A DNA stretch of 64,000 nucleotides from Emiliania huxleyi CCMP1516 (lineage: Eukaryota; Haptophyta; Isochrysidales; Noelaerhabdaceae): assembly GCF_000372725.1 (NCBI RefSeq), contig NW_005194698.1, positions 323,893 to 387,892 on the forward strand. The letters are read 5' to 3'. Within the stretch, counting starts at the first letter, position 1; the number at the start of each line of letters is the position of its first letter. Of this stretch, positions 40,017 through 50,482 are shown in pieces. The notes beneath the pieces were generated by a model. That model saw nothing but the letters and a program-made list of their open reading frames with translations. It searched no databases and was not told the DNA's origin. The position numbers were made by a program, and so were the translations under genes.

Positions 40017-42335
40017 ATGCACATGGCTCTTAGGTCCACCGCTCTTGCCTCCGCCGGCTGCGTGCTGCTGCTAGGCCTCCTGCTGGGCCTCCTGCGCAAG
40101 CTGCCTGATGCAGACGACTTCGAAGCTGTCTCCAAAAAGTTGGAGGAGCAGGGGTGGGATGCGGCGGGCGAGGTCAGGCGACACGGCAAGGTCAGCATCC
40201 ACGGACTCAGCGAGTATTCGAAGCGCGCCGACCTTACGCGCGGTCACATCGATCCGCGCGCCGAGCCCGTTCTCTATTTCGTCGGAACCACGCCAGGCTC
40301 GCGCGTCCTGAATTACATCGGAAAGTACACCTTGTGGCGCGGCGTCCTTCTCAATGGCAGGCCAACCTACCGTTCGGAGGTCGACTCAGACGTTGGGCTG
40401 TGGTACTCGCGCACTGGGCACTGGTACATCGGCGATTACGAATGGCTTGGGCTTCCTGGCGGGCATGCCTTTGCGGCCTCGGTCGAGCTCCGGCCCGAAC
40501 TTGTTGGCCGTGGGTCTTGGAGGCTGTCTGACCCTCTCGCTGGTGGCGATAGCGGCGATAGCGGCGACGGCGGCGGCGGCGGCGGCGGTGGCGGCGGAAG
40601 CGGAGGCGATGCCAGCCCGCTAACCTATCTCGACTGCCCCCCCTCGGAGATGAATGCCGCCAAGGCACACGGCGCAAAGTGGAACGCAGCGCGCAAGGCT
40701 TTGTTCGTGCCAGCCGGCGTATCGCTGGCTCCCTTTGCGCGCTGGCTCCCCGAGGGAGCACAGATGACTGCACCCCCTTCGCTCGGCAGTCTTGACTCTG
40801 TAGAGGCGCCGGATCTCCAGCTGTTGCCAGACGGCAATGAAGCTCGACTCGCGCTCGAGCGTCTGCCCGACTTGCAACTCTCGGCGCCCGACTCCTCGCG
40901 CGCGGTCCGCTTCAATGTGTCAAATCCAGACGAGTATGCAGGGTCGGTGGCAATCCCTCTTATCCTTGTCGGGGTGCTATCGATTCGACCGGGTCTCACC
41001 ATCCACGGCCGGCCTGCGTACAACTTGCGGCCCGTTGTAGCGAAGCATATTCACCCAGCAGGGATCGGCCTCAGCTTTGGGTACGACGGCGCGTGGTGCG
41101 TTGGCGACTACGATCGGCTGGGCAACAGCAGCCATTGCTACCTCAAGGCGTACGACAGCGCGCTTGACCCCTTGGAAGTGAACGCGCCCTGGAAGCGATG
41201 GCTGGACTCCCAAAAGCGATGGATCCCGGTTCTGTCGATGAGCTTGCGTGCCGCTTCGTATGTCGGCAGCGACTTGCTACTCTGCGGGTTGACGAGCCCA
41301 GAGCTGCGCCGGCGTGCGATTTTCTCATTCGTGAGGCTAAAACCAAGCGAAGAGTCGCTGCTGGATACACTGGTTGCCTTCCGACGTGTTTCGTGGGACA
41401 GAGCCGTAGGACCAGGGTCCTATTACACGCGCGAAGGGCAGCCTAAAAAGGTCGTGCTCCTGCACCATGACCTGAGTGCAACTTGGTTCATGACCACGCC
41501 GGACGAGCTCAGAGCCGAAACGGAGATGGAGTCCAGGAAGGCGTGGATGTATAACCGAGACGCTAGCCCGTTCGCCGAAGACGTGCAGAACCCTTGGATG
41601 CGGTCGACGGGCCGTTGGCAGTCAGCCGCCGGCTTTGCTTGCCTACCGATGGGCTCAGACCCGGAGTCCAAGAGCGGGAAACGATGGCAAGCGAGGGCAG
41701 ATGAGCAAATCGCATGGCAGGAAGGCCGCGCTGGCCCCGAGGCTAATGCGCGCCAGCCAGCGCTGCAGCTGAGCATCGCTGACCTCGCAGAGGTGCCATT
41801 AGACGCCGACGCAGACACGGTGTGGATGGAGAGCATGGGAGGCAGCAGCACGCCTGCCCAAGCAGACGAACAAATGCCGCTGTGGGAGGCCTCGCGCCAT
41901 TTCACCGGCTTTGGTGCGCGGTATCTGCCCGTGGCTCGCCCTGCTCGCCCTGCTTGGTCTCGCTGGTGGGCGGCGCCGGTATTTCTCCTGGCCTCGGGCT
42001 TGGGCTTTGCTTGTTGGACGTGGTGTCGAGCTCGAGTGGTCGCGGCACCCAGGCGGGTCAGGGCCCGGCAGGCGAGGGCCGCGCGGCGGAGGCGAGCGGG
42101 CAGGAATGCCGATGATGGTGAGACCAGGGGCGGCGACGGAGGTGGAGACGGCGGGGGCGGCGACAGAGGTGGAGGCCAGTGTACAGTTTGCTTGAACGCC
42201 AGCCCGACCCACACCTTTGTGCCATGCGGGCATCGTTGCGTGTGCGGCGATTGCGCGGATGCTCTGCTGGCAAGGAAGGCCGAATGCCCGATGTGCCGCC
42301 AAGCGTGCACCGCATGCATTCGGGTTTATGGTTGA
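40017..42335 (+). CDS. membrane RING-type E3 ligase with DUF5710-like domain
   Basis: 772 residues in one exon (ATG 40017). An N-terminal hydrophobic segment (ALASAGCVLLLGLLLGLL) may be a signal anchor. Two related domains carry the pattern GRPTYRSEVDSDVGLWYS/GHWYIGDYEWLG (about 110-150) and GRPAYNLRPVVA/GAWCVGDYDRLG (about 325-375). Between them a Gly-rich linker leads to a DUF5710-like module (AKAHGAKWNAARKALFVPAG). A second membrane segment (WWAAPVFLLASGLGFACW) lies at about 655-675. The C-terminus is a C3HC4 RING: Cys722, 725, 737, His739, Cys743, 746, 757 and 760. A RING facing the cytosol after the second membrane pass suggests a membrane ubiquitin ligase. Substrate unknown. Confidence 0.85.
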   Translation: MHMALRSTALASAGCVLLLGLLLGLLRKLPDADDFEAVSKKLEEQGWDAAGEVRRHGKVSIHGLSEYSKRADLTRGHIDPRAEPVLYFVGTTPGSRVLNYIGKYTLWRGVLLNGRPTYRSEVDSDVGLWYSRTGHWYIGDYEWLGLPGGHAFAASVELRPELVGRGSWRLSDPLAGGDSGDSGDGGGGGGGGGGSGGDASPLTYLDCPPSEMNAAKAHGAKWNAARKALFVPAGVSLAPFARWLPEGAQMTAPPSLGSLDSVEAPDLQLLPDGNEARLALERLPDLQLSAPDSSRAVRFNVSNPDEYAGSVAIPLILVGVLSIRPGLTIHGRPAYNLRPVVAKHIHPAGIGLSFGYDGAWCVGDYDRLGNSSHCYLKAYDSALDPLEVNAPWKRWLDSQKRWIPVLSMSLRAASYVGSDLLLCGLTSPELRRRAIFSFVRLKPSEESLLDTLVAFRRVSWDRAVGPGSYYTREGQPKKVVLLHHDLSATWFMTTPDELRAETEMESRKAWMYNRDASPFAEDVQNPWMRSTGRWQSAAGFACLPMGSDPESKSGKRWQARADEQIAWQEGRAGPEANARQPALQLSIADLAEVPLDADADTVWMESMGGSSTPAQADEQMPLWEASRHFTGFGARYLPVARPARPAWSRWWAAPVFLLASGLGFACWTWCRARVVAAPRRVRARQARAARRRRAGRNADDGETRGGDGGGDGGGGDRGGGQCTVCLNASPTHTFVPCGHRCVCGDCADALLARKAECPMCRQACTACIRVYG

Positions 42336-42341
42336 CGGGAA

Positions 42342-43073
42342 GTGGGATTCTCGTTTTCTGGCAATTCTTTTGTTGTATGCCCCCGCCTAAATTCTTTTTT
42401 TCGCCCGACACTAGGAGTTCAAGTGCTACACTCCGTTCCTCCCCTCCGGCGCAAAGGGCAACGGCTCTGCCCGCTGCGGAGGCGCTGCCTCCCGTGCCGA
42501 TGGGCGCTCTTCACATCGGAGGAGCAACTGGACCGTGTCAGCGGCGACGGATGGGTGGCAGCGAAGGACGGCGATTACGCTGACGCCCTCGCCAAGGGCC
42601 ACACGGTCATCCTCCTCGTGACCGAGTCGACCGGCGGACGAGCATTCTCCGCCGACCTCGATCGCGTCCTCCGCCAGCTTGCGAGGACCGCACGCGCTAG
42701 TGGGTCCATTGACCACACGCCGTATGGCACCTCTCGCGCGTCGTCCACCCGCTCACACTACACCTTCCACTCCGCCGCCATCTCCGCCGCCATCGTCACC
42801 GCCGACGCCCTCACCATTCAGAACTCGGCCGCCGCCCTCGGCTTCGAGCTCACCCTCGACCCTCGCGATCTCGCCCGGCGCTCGTCGTCGGGTCGGCCGC
42901 CATTGCGGTCGGCGCCACCACCTCCTCCCGCCCCCCCCGCAGCCACCGCCGCGCGGCCGCCAATGCGACCGACCCCACCCTCCTTCCCCGACCCCGCCCT
43001 AGACGCCCCCGACAGCGAAGCCCGCGCCGCGCGCGGCACCACCACCGACTCTACCTCCGACCCCAGGGCCTAG
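42342..43073 (+). CDS. hypothetical protein, start uncertain
   Basis: An open frame with no in-frame ATG. The core (LDRVSGDGWVAAKDGDYADA, LAKGHTVILLVTESTGGRAF, SADLDRVLRQLARTA) has the alternating pattern of a folded alpha/beta domain, and the end is Pro/Ala-rich. An initiator-like element lies inside the 5' part (42388-42415), so the true start must be downstream or in another exon. Family not recognised. Confidence 0.4.
   Translation: MGFSFSGNSFVVCPRLNSFFRPTLGVQVLHSVPPLRRKGQRLCPLRRRCLPCRWALFTSEEQLDRVSGDGWVAAKDGDYADALAKGHTVILLVTESTGGRAFSADLDRVLRQLARTARASGSIDHTPYGTSRASSTRSHYTFHSAAISAAIVTADALTIQNSAAALGFELTLDPRDLARRSSSGRPPLRSAPPPPPAPPAATAARPPMRPTPPSFPDPALDAPDSEARAARGTTTDSTSDPRA
42388..42415 (+). 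promoter_or_regulatory. initiator-like element TAAATTCTTTTTTTCGC
   Basis: Followed by CCGACACTAGG; nearly identical to 43182-43212 and close to 1340-1370. Confidence 0.45.
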
Positions 43074-43150
43074 GCGGCCCGCCATGAAATCTAGCCGTGT
43101 GTGCTGGCGTCCGGGTCCCAGCGGGTTTTCACGTAACAAGTACACACGGG

Positions 43151-43212
43151 ACTGGCGCGCACTGGCACTATGTGATATTTCTAAAATTCTTTTTTTCGCA
43201 CGACACTAGGCA
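43151..43212 (+). promoter_or_regulatory. CCAGT pair plus initiator before the 43310 gene
   Basis: ACTGGCGCGCACTGGCAC (43151-43168) is the reverse complement of the CCAGT pair of the ECD and NPRL3 promoters. TAAAATTCTTTTTTTCGCAC and GACACTAGGCAG follow. ATG at 43310 is about 120 nt downstream of the initiator. Confidence 0.5.
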
Positions 43213-43309
43213 GCGCTTAGGCGGCTCCCGTGGTGTACCTGTGTTGGCGGGTGCGAATTTTCTTTTTTCGTGCTCGGCAGCTTCCATCGTGCGGCTGGTG
43301 GTGGCGCCT

Positions 43310-43698
43310 ATGGAGCGCGACTACCTATCCGACCTCCTCTCGCACGGCCTCCGCCTGCTCTCCGAAGCTGCGTGGTCGATCCAGAAGGACGCGGTGCGCG
43401 GCTGCATCCTGGGCATCGCGCTCTTCTCGTTTCGCTTCCTGCAGCAGCGAGTTGTGCACACGCCAGTCAAAAGAGACCCAGGCGACCCGCCTCCGCGCCC
43501 GGCGAGAGGCCCCAGGCTGCTGGCCGCCGTGCTGCTCGTGCTCGGCGGCGCTTATGCGTGGATGCTCGCGTCGCCGCCGCCGCCTCCTCCTCCGCCGCCG
43601 CCGCCGCCGCCGCTGCCTCCTCCAGCACCGCCGCAGCTCTCCCGCCTGGCTGTGCCGTTTTGCGTCTCCACCCCTGCTTGTGACGGCCCCACCTTAAT

Positions 43699-43736
<38 letters not shown>

Positions 43737-43888
43737 GGGCGCCGCCGCCATTTGCACCGCCGTTTGCACCGCCATTTGCGACCGCCATTTGCACCGCCGT
43801 TTGCACCGCCATTTGCACCGCCATTTGCACCGCCGTTTGCACCGCCATTTGCACCGCCATTTGCACCGCCGTTTGCACCGCCGTTTGA
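43310..43888 (+). CDS. small Pro-rich membrane protein, 3' end overlapping the USP gene
   Basis: Starts MERDYLSDLLSHGLRLLSEA, then a hydrophobic stretch (GCILGIALFSFRFL) and a second one (LLAAVLLVLGGAYAWMLA). Poly-Pro and repeat-encoded residues follow into the tail of the convergent USP gene. The first 100 residues look genuine; where translation ends is unclear because the last third is a 12-nt repeat also used by the other strand. Function unknown. Confidence 0.45.
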
Positions 43889-44574
43889 CCCGCCGCTTGC
43901 ACCGCCGTTTGCGCCGCCTCCGCCGCCTCCCTCTCCGCCTTCCACCCCTCTGCCCTCTCCGCCGCCGCCCCCTCCGCCCCCCGCAACCGCGCACGAGCGC
44001 GCGATGGGCGGGCCGTTTGCGCACGTCCGGAAGGCGCTGCGCACGTCGAGGAACGGCCGCGGGCCGGCCGTGCGGGAGGAGGAGGCGGAGGACCGAAGCG
44101 GCGATGGCGACCGCGCAGCGGCGGCGGCAATGTCCTCTGCGGGTGGATGCTGCGGTGGCTGCGGCGGAGGCTGCGGCGGCTGCGGCGGCGGCGGCGGTCC
44201 GTTGGCTGCGCCGGGCGGGAGGAGGTGCGGCGAGGAGGGCGTCGCGGGCCCGCCGTTCGCCGCCGGGAGCGGAGGGAGCTGCGGCCCGATTTGCGGCCCG
44301 ACACACCCATTCGCGTGGCTGTTCTCCAGCGGCGCCGGAAGAGGGAGCTGTGGCCCAATGGGGAAGGCCGCCCCGTTCTGCTCCGCCGCCGCTGGCGCCG
44401 GCGGCGGCGGCAGCTGAGGCCCAATCACCGGACCAATCACCGGACCGCCCACGGGCGGCGCGGAGCAGACGGGAGGCGCGGCCGAGCGCGGTAGGTGCGG
44501 GCCGAAGACGCCGCCGCCGGACGCGGCTCGAGACACGGCGCGTGGGAGGAGGCGCGCGGCGCTCGCCGTCGCCA

Positions 44575-44622
<48 letters not shown>

Positions 44623-45802
44623 TGCCGTTGGGGCCGCCGTTGCCGCTGGGGCCGTTGCTGCTGGGGCCGGCGGCGGTGGTAGGCGTGGCGGACGCTGCGG
44701 CGGCGGCGACGACATCCCTCCAGTGCGCGATCGCCGCCTCGTGGTGCTGCTGGGGGAGGAGGTAGAAGAGGAGGTACGCCGGCGCGCGAAGCACGTCCGC
44801 CTCCCGGACCAGCTTGACCTGGGAGTCGTTGAGAAGGTACCAGCGGGCGCCGCCGCCGCCGCCGCCGCCGCTGGCGCCGCCGCCGGCCGCGCCGTTGCCG
44901 GGCTTGCCCATCGCGCGGACGTAGCAGTAGTAGTGCCCCGAGTGGGTCGAGCCGCCGTCGTGGCAGACGACGGCGTACAGCTGGTACGGCAGCGGCGGCG
45001 TCTGCTCCACCCCGAGCCGCGTGCGCGCCGCCGAGTAGCGCGCGAGCTGCCAGGTCGCGGGGAAGGCGACGTGCGCGGAGATCTTGCCGGAGCCGCCGCC
45101 GGCCTCGCCAAACGAGAAGCGCTTCAGATGCACCGAGAGGTGGCGCGGCGGACGCTCGACCAGGAACTGCTTGCGCGCGCGCCGCAGCTTGCCGCAGGCC
45201 TCGCACTTGTACTTGTTTGCGCCGTCGAGGAACTCCTCCTGGCAGAACTGCGTCATCGCGCCGTCCAAGTCGGGCGCCACGCGGCCGCCCACGGCGCGCA
45301 GCTCGAGGGACAGGTCGAGGAAAGGGTCCTGCGTGTTCGACTCGTGTCCGCAGTGGCAGCACTGGATCTGCGAGCGGAGTGCGCCCGAGAACCAGGACTG
45401 CAGCGCCGTGTACTTGCCAGTCACGCCCGGTGGGCGGGCGGCCTCGACCACCGCGCTGCCCTCCTTCGTGAGCTTCTCGAGCACGTACCGCAGAAACTCG
45501 TGCGCGTCCTCCTGGCGGCCGAGCCGGAACCCCTTTGCGATTGCGGGCAGGGCGTTGGCGATCGCGCGCGGCGCAAAGGCCGGGCTCCGCGGGCCCTGCG
45601 CGAACGTGCGCTGCACCAGATCCTCGAGCGCACAGAAGAGGCAGAACTCCCCCTGGCGGCGGCGGCACTTGGCCGAGTGCTGCCGCTTCTCGAGGTATCT
45701 GTGGAGCAGCTGTGTGTGCACGAGGCACTGCAGGACCGAGTTCATAAAGCAGGTGTTGCCGAGATTGGCGAGGCCGCCGCCCGCCTCGGGCTGAGCGACC
45801 AT
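43694..45802 (-). CDS. ubiquitin-specific protease (USP/UBP family)
   Basis: 702 residues from the ATG at 45802. The Cys box GLANLGNTCFMNSVLQCL holds the nucleophile Cys18. QEDAHEFLRYVLEKL follows. Zinc ligands Cys148/Cys151 and Cys200/Cys203 (CCHCGH, KCEACGK) fit the USP finger. HLSVHLKRFSF and the His box GSTHSGHYYCYVR (catalytic His290), with WYLLNDSQV, complete a canonical catalytic core of about 340 residues. It resembles the USP36/42 and plant UBP group and removes ubiquitin from substrates. The C-terminal half is Gly/Pro/Ala-rich, ending in GGAN repeats that change frame into Arg-rich residues at a one-base insertion near 43780. No intron is visible. Confidence 0.85.
43745..43905 (-). 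repeat. 12-nt tandem repeat TTTGCACCGCCA at the USP 3' end
   Basis: About 13 copies; one unit has an extra G (TTTGCGACCGCCA, near 43780) that shifts both the USP frame and the opposing frame. Confidence 0.85.
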
Positions 45803-46649
45803 CGTCGCGCGCGAGCAGCGGCGAACTCAGCGGCGCCGCAGGCGCCCGATCCGGCGGCGGAGGTGAGCGCAGGTGCTACGGGCGCGCACGGCCAGGTAAC
45901 GGAGCAGCAGCTTTTTTTCTTTTTTCTCTCTGCCCGCCCGTTAGTGAGTGTGTGAGTGTGCCTTCGATGAGACGCCGTCGCCAACTGTCATGTCGGTAGC
46001 CGCTCTGCACCGCTCGCTGCTGGAGCGCGGTTGATCGCGGCGCCGACGCCGCGGCGGCGCCATCTCGCGCGGCGAGAGACGGCGCTGCATCGGCGCCAAA
46101 ACAAAAGGGAGGTCGCGGCCCGGCCGCGGCAGCAAAAACATCGACGTTCGCTTCTACTTCTCTTCTCGTCTCGTCTCGTCTTGTCGCAGGCGCACACGCG
46201 CGCGATCCGCGTCGCTCCGCGAGGACACGGACCACCGGGATTCGCGAACCGGCGGCATAAGAGCGCCGGCTCGAACGCCGGCCGATCGTGCAACGGAGTC
46301 ATGGAGGTCTTGTACGCTCTGCAAAACTGGCTCATGATATATGACTGGTTTTGTCCGCGGGCGCGAGGGCACTGCGGAGGCGGGCGGCGGCGGCGGAGGC
46401 GGCTGCAGCAACACACGGGCTGGCGGCGGCGCGCGGACGGTGGCGGCGGCGCGCGGACGGCGGCGGCGACGCGGCGGCACTGCTCCTCTGCTGCTGCTGA
46501 TGGCAATGATGCTGCTCCTGCTGCCCCTCCCGCCCGCCCCAGCTGCCCGCACGCTCGGTGTTATCTCTTCACCTTCACACTGGTCGAGTCATAGGTGCAG
46601 CGCGATCAGCGCTGAGCTGCTGAGATGGAGTGATTAATTATTAATAGAT
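45803..46649. other. intergenic, no gene seen
   Basis: Holds a T-rich stretch (CTTTTTTTCTTTTTTCTCTC at 45910-45930) upstream of the USP start and GGCGGCGGCGCGCGGACGGT duplications near 46425-46460. No coding frame is convincing. Confidence 0.6.
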
Positions 46650-48293
46650 TGTATTCCAGAATTCCGTTGGGGGGAGGTATTCAGTCGGGGGCATTAATAA
46701 TCGTCGGGCGGGGGCGCGGCGCGGCGGCGGGCGGCGCGGAGCGGGGCGGCGAGACCATCTGTACTGAACGGGCCAGCTACTGAGCCCTGGTGTCGAGGTG
46801 TCGAGGCCCGGTGTCGAGGGTGTCGAGCTGCTGTCGAGGGATAGAGGTGTCGAGGCCTGTCGAGGCCTGTCGAGGCCTGTCGAGGCCTGTCGAGGCTGAA
46901 ACCATGCTTGTCCGTGTCGAGGAGTGTCGAGGGGTGTCGAGGGGTGTCGAGGGTGTCGAGGGTGTCGAGGGTGTCGAGCGGGTGTTGAGCGGGTGTCGAG
47001 TGTTGTCAAGAGGCGTCTGAGGTATCGAGGTGTCCAAGGTGGCAGGTGGATGCAGTTGCAGCCCATCAACATACAACAAAAGTTGGGCAGCAGTTGCAAA
47101 GCTGTTTCATCCCTTAGTTGCAGCCTCAGTTGCACCCTGTTGATGTAGCACAACCTGAGCACAACCAGTATACTCTCTGTGGACATTTGAGGACATCAAG
47201 TGCCGGGAGTCATTGCCACTGTGCACCAAGGTGCTGTGCAGGCGCAGCACCGCAGCAGCGTCGCTGCTGCAGCAGCGTCGCTGCTGCAGCGTCACCGGCG
47301 CACAAAGCGCAACTGACCACAGCGCTCATGGCACAAGGCTGGTGCCATGAGTCAGTGGACATTGCCACTGCACAAGGTGCTGTCCAGCAGCTAAGGGCTA
47401 CAGTACCCCATCGCAGCAGCGTCGCCGCCGCTGCAGCGTCGCCGTTGCAGCGTCGCCAGTGCACAAAGCGCAATGGACCACAGGTCTGCACTCATGGCAC
47501 AAGCTCACTGGTGTGAGGATTCATTGCCACTGTACAAGGTGCTGTGCAGCACCTTAGGGCTACCTGAGTACTGCCATGTTTGCTGCATCAACAGGGGTGC
47601 AACTGACTGCAACTTGAGCTAGAACTTGAGAGGCTGCAACTCAGGGATGAAAGTACTGCCAGCCAAGTTTGATTGCTGCTGCAACCCTGATTTCTAACTC
47701 TGTGACTCCAATGGGTCTACGTCTCTGCTGTGTTAGGATCATCAGAGGTGGTGGAGCGGTGTCGAGCGGTGTCGAGCGGTGTCGAGCGGTGTCGAGGGGT
47801 GTCGAGGGGTGTCGAGGGGTGTCGAGGTGTCGAGTTTGGCACCTTGACACGGACGAGCATGGTTTCAGCCTAGATGGTGTCGAGGGGTGTCGAGGGGTGT
47901 CGAGTTTGTCGAGTTGGCATGGGTTGTCGAGGTGTCGAGTCGGTGTCGAGGTTTGGTGTCGAGGTGTCGAGGCCAGGGCTCAGGCCAGCTAGCGCTGGTC
48001 TTTGAGTCGGCGCAATGGTCGCGCCGCCCTCGACTCACGGGGCTGCCTTCCACCGTAGCTGCTCAGGCCGGGGGGAGGGGGGAGACCTCATGTTCCTCGC
48101 GGAACGGGAGCAGGCCCCTCCTTGCCCGGTCTGCGAAGCAGGGCGGTGGTCGTGCCATCTTCGCTTCACAACGACCACGCCGCAATCGTCGCCGGCGCGC
48201 CACACGTTCCCGTAGGCCGGACTGTCCTGGTCGAGAGTGTGTGCCGCCAAGGCGGGGCACTCGGGGACAGTGCCGACGGGACGCGGCTCGAGA
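46650..48293. repeat. dispersed repeat, copy B, interrupted
   Basis: 46650-46779 plus 47984-48293 form one copy of the repeat seen inverted at 26066-26503. The downstream part keeps the frame with LAEREQAPPCPVC and GRWSCHLR. The intervening 1.2 kb is a separate insertion. Confidence 0.75.
46780..47983. mobile_element. 1204-bp foldback insertion with 11-bp TIR and 8-bp target duplication
   Basis: Ends CTGAGCCCTGG and CCAGGGCTCAG are perfect inverted repeats. GCCAGCTA flanks both sides (46772-46779 and 47984-47991), and the uninterrupted copy A has a single GCCAGCTAGCTGG there, which proves insertion. Arms are GGTGTCGAG minisatellites with an inner inverted pair around GCTGAAACCATGCT. The core (47050-47740) holds CAAGGTGCTGTGCAG and CAGCAGCGTCGC repeats. 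No coding frame is seen. An 8-bp duplication fits hAT-like elements. Confidence 0.85.
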
Positions 48294-48740
48294 GACGACT
48301 CCCGCGAAAGCACGGCTGGCATATACCAAGCTCGTGGTGTACGGCAAGGCGGTGGCGGCGGCGCAGTATGGCCTTGTGGGCATTGCTAGAGGAGACGATC
48401 AACGAGTCTGTGGACGGCAAGTATGGAGAGCAGGTGGCCGCGGTCGAGTGGCGGGACTGAGAGGCGAGGACGAGGATGATGATGAGTCAGACTGAGAGGA
48501 GGGCATTGCTGCTGCTGGTGTTCGGACGGGACGGACGGCGGTCGCACGCGGCTAACCCGGCGCGGATCCGGGCGCCCAATTCGCTCTTTCTTTTACACTT
48601 TCAACACTAATTTCAAAGCATCTCCGCTCTGTCACTACTAAAATTTCTCACTCATACATGCACACGCACACGCACACGCACACAAGAATCCGACACAGAC
48701 CTCAATCAAAACACAGCACGTCGACAACCGAATATCAAAG
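48294..48740. other. no confident gene; possible 3' part of repeat B frame
   Basis: A plus-strand frame reads MALWALLEETINESVDGKYG to TGA near 48460 and an overlapping frame ends in acidic residues. An ACACGC microsatellite lies at 48660-48685. Family unknown. Confidence 0.4.
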
Positions 48741-49712
48741 TCACGGCGTGAAGCAGCGCGTGATCCGCGGATGGATTGTGCAGCCGACGTCGCCGCATCG
48801 CTCCTTATGGAAGGCATCCGTCTTCCACACATCGCGCAGCGCGTCGAAATTCCCTTTCAAGTCCAGCCGTCCCGAGTAGGACTCGGAGCCTTGCTCGACG
48901 TACTCGATGCCATGCGGCATCAGCCAGTTGACAAACACCAGGAGGTCGCCCGCCGTGATGTCGACCACGTAGACGGAGTCCGAGATGAAGCCCGCGCCGA
49001 CGAGGTGCTTAAAGTCCCTTGTCGCGGTCGTGTTGTGGTGCGTGTGGAAGAAGAAGCGCTTCTTGCCCGCCACCTGGTAGTGGAAGAGCGGCTGGCAATT
49101 GTCATTGTGCCCGTCGGTGTGCGGCTGCGACCCTGCCATGTTGCCCCATCGCGTCGCCGTGTCGCCAAACTGCCAGTCGAGCTCGCCGCTGGCGACGCCG
49201 GGCAGAGTTGGGTTCAGCTCGTTGAAGGCCTGCCTCCACGCGCCGGGCTCCTGAAGAAGCCGCAGCTTGCTGGCACTCGCCGGATCCGCCACGATGTGCA
49301 GCGGCGTCTCCGAGCTGATCGTCTTGATGATGAGCGCCGGGTCGACGTCCTTCAAGGCTCGCTTCTCGACCTGGAAGCGTTTCTCCTCGTCGACAAGGGA
49401 CACGTCCCACGTGTGGGCCGAGGCGGAATAGCACGTGCCGCACTCCAGGTCGGACACCGTGTAGAGCGGCAATTCGCCCGACTTGAATTTTGCGTGCTGC
49501 GCCTCCTTCTCTTGCCGCTTCTGGTCGTCCTTGGAACCCCTCCGCTGCGGCGCCGGTGCTGGGGCTGGCTGGCCCGACTGGGCATCGATGCCGACGACGC
49601 GGGTCGCCGTGTCCGGAATAGTGTTGCGCACAAAGGAGCCATACCCGTCCGCAGCGGCCGAACGGCGCGCGGCGCCCAGCAGCAGCAAGAGCCGGAGTAC
49701 CCCGCCTTGCAT
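48741..49712 (-). CDS. cupin/JmjC-like Fe(II) oxygenase with signal peptide
   Basis: The start at 49712 (MQGGVLRLLLLLGAARRSAA) gives a clean signal peptide, and an initiator-like AGAATTTTTTCTGTC lies about 45 nt upstream, so it is preferred over the longer frame from 49793. The protein is 323 residues. A basic, charged segment (RRGSKDDQKRQEKEAQH) precedes the core. GSQPHTDGHNDN gives candidate metal ligands His198 and Asp200, QVAGKKRFFF is the typical strand after it, and ITAGDLLVFVNWLMPHGIEY supplies His267. This HxD...H layout with the GDLL turn resembles cupin-8/JmjC 2-oxoglutarate oxygenases. The substrate is not predictable. Probably secretory or organellar. Confidence 0.65.
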   Translation of the reverse strand: MQGGVLRLLLLLGAARRSAAADGYGSFVRNTIPDTATRVVGIDAQSGQPAPAPAPQRRGSKDDQKRQEKEAQHAKFKSGELPLYTVSDLECGTCYSASAHTWDVSLVDEEKRFQVEKRALKDVDPALIIKTISSETPLHIVADPASASKLRLLQEPGAWRQAFNELNPTLPGVASGELDWQFGDTATRWGNMAGSQPHTDGHNDNCQPLFHYQVAGKKRFFFHTHHNTTATRDFKHLVGAGFISDSVYVVDITAGDLLVFVNWLMPHGIEYVEQGSESYSGRLDLKGNFDALRDVWKTDAFHKERCGDVGCTIHPRITRCFTP

Positions 49713-49785
49713 CAGTGGTGAGGTGTGTCGGTGGTCTAATACATTTTGGGACAGAAAAAATTCTCGAAGCGACTGATTTTGGCCC

Positions 49786-50400
49786 ATGCGCATGCTCTTC
49801 TTCGTGCTCGCCGCGCGCTCGGGAGCCGGAGTGGCGGGGTCGGAGCTGCTGCAACGGCGCGAGTGGCCGCGAGGGGTCGTACTGGGGCTCTCCAGAGGGC
49901 GAGACCACTACGCGGTGCTCGCGGCGGCGCACGGGGCAGCTTTGAGCAGTGCAGCGCCTCAGCAGCGCCTTCAAGCAGTGCAGCGCAACGCCAGCTGCCT
50001 CTCTGGAGCTATGCGGCGGCTGGCGGGCCTGTGCGATGGCGCCGATCCGTGGGCTCGGGACGCGCAGTCGGCTCGCGTGCCGGTTGCCGAGTCAGCCTGG
50101 CTGGCGAGAAGCGCCAAGGCCTTCCCTGCATTCTGGGCGCTGCCCAGAAGTGCGCAGTACCTTTGCTGCGCCGACGGGCGGCCTCGATGCGGATTGCCGC
50201 GAGTGGCGTGGGAGCCTCCAGCGGCGCGGTCGTTGGTCAACACCGCGGCGCGCGCGCGCCGCGGGTGCTGCACAACAAGCGGAGTGCATGGGCGGGCGCT
50301 CGATCGCTCTCCGGCGCCCAACTTTGACTATCGATTGCCGCCGGTTATTATAACCGGTGGGAGATCGTTTCTGCAGACGGAGGGATTCAACGCGGCGATA
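49786..50400 (+). CDS. hypothetical open frame, doubtful
   Basis: A frame beginning MRMLFFVLAARSGAGVAGSE runs divergently from the oxygenase gene and stays open into the repeats at 50483. Amino-acid pattern is ambiguous and no domain is recognised. Confidence 0.2.
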
Positions 50401-50482
50401 ACTGCCCGAGACGTCCCTAACCTTTATTTATTTCTGCCCTGCTTCAGGAATCGGGGGCTCACTTCTTTCTTGCTTTGTGCAG

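Noticed and set aside
44495..45955. 486-codon plus-strand frame
   Set aside because: It is the antisense shadow of the ubiquitin-specific protease, whose catalytic motifs are complete on the minus strand.
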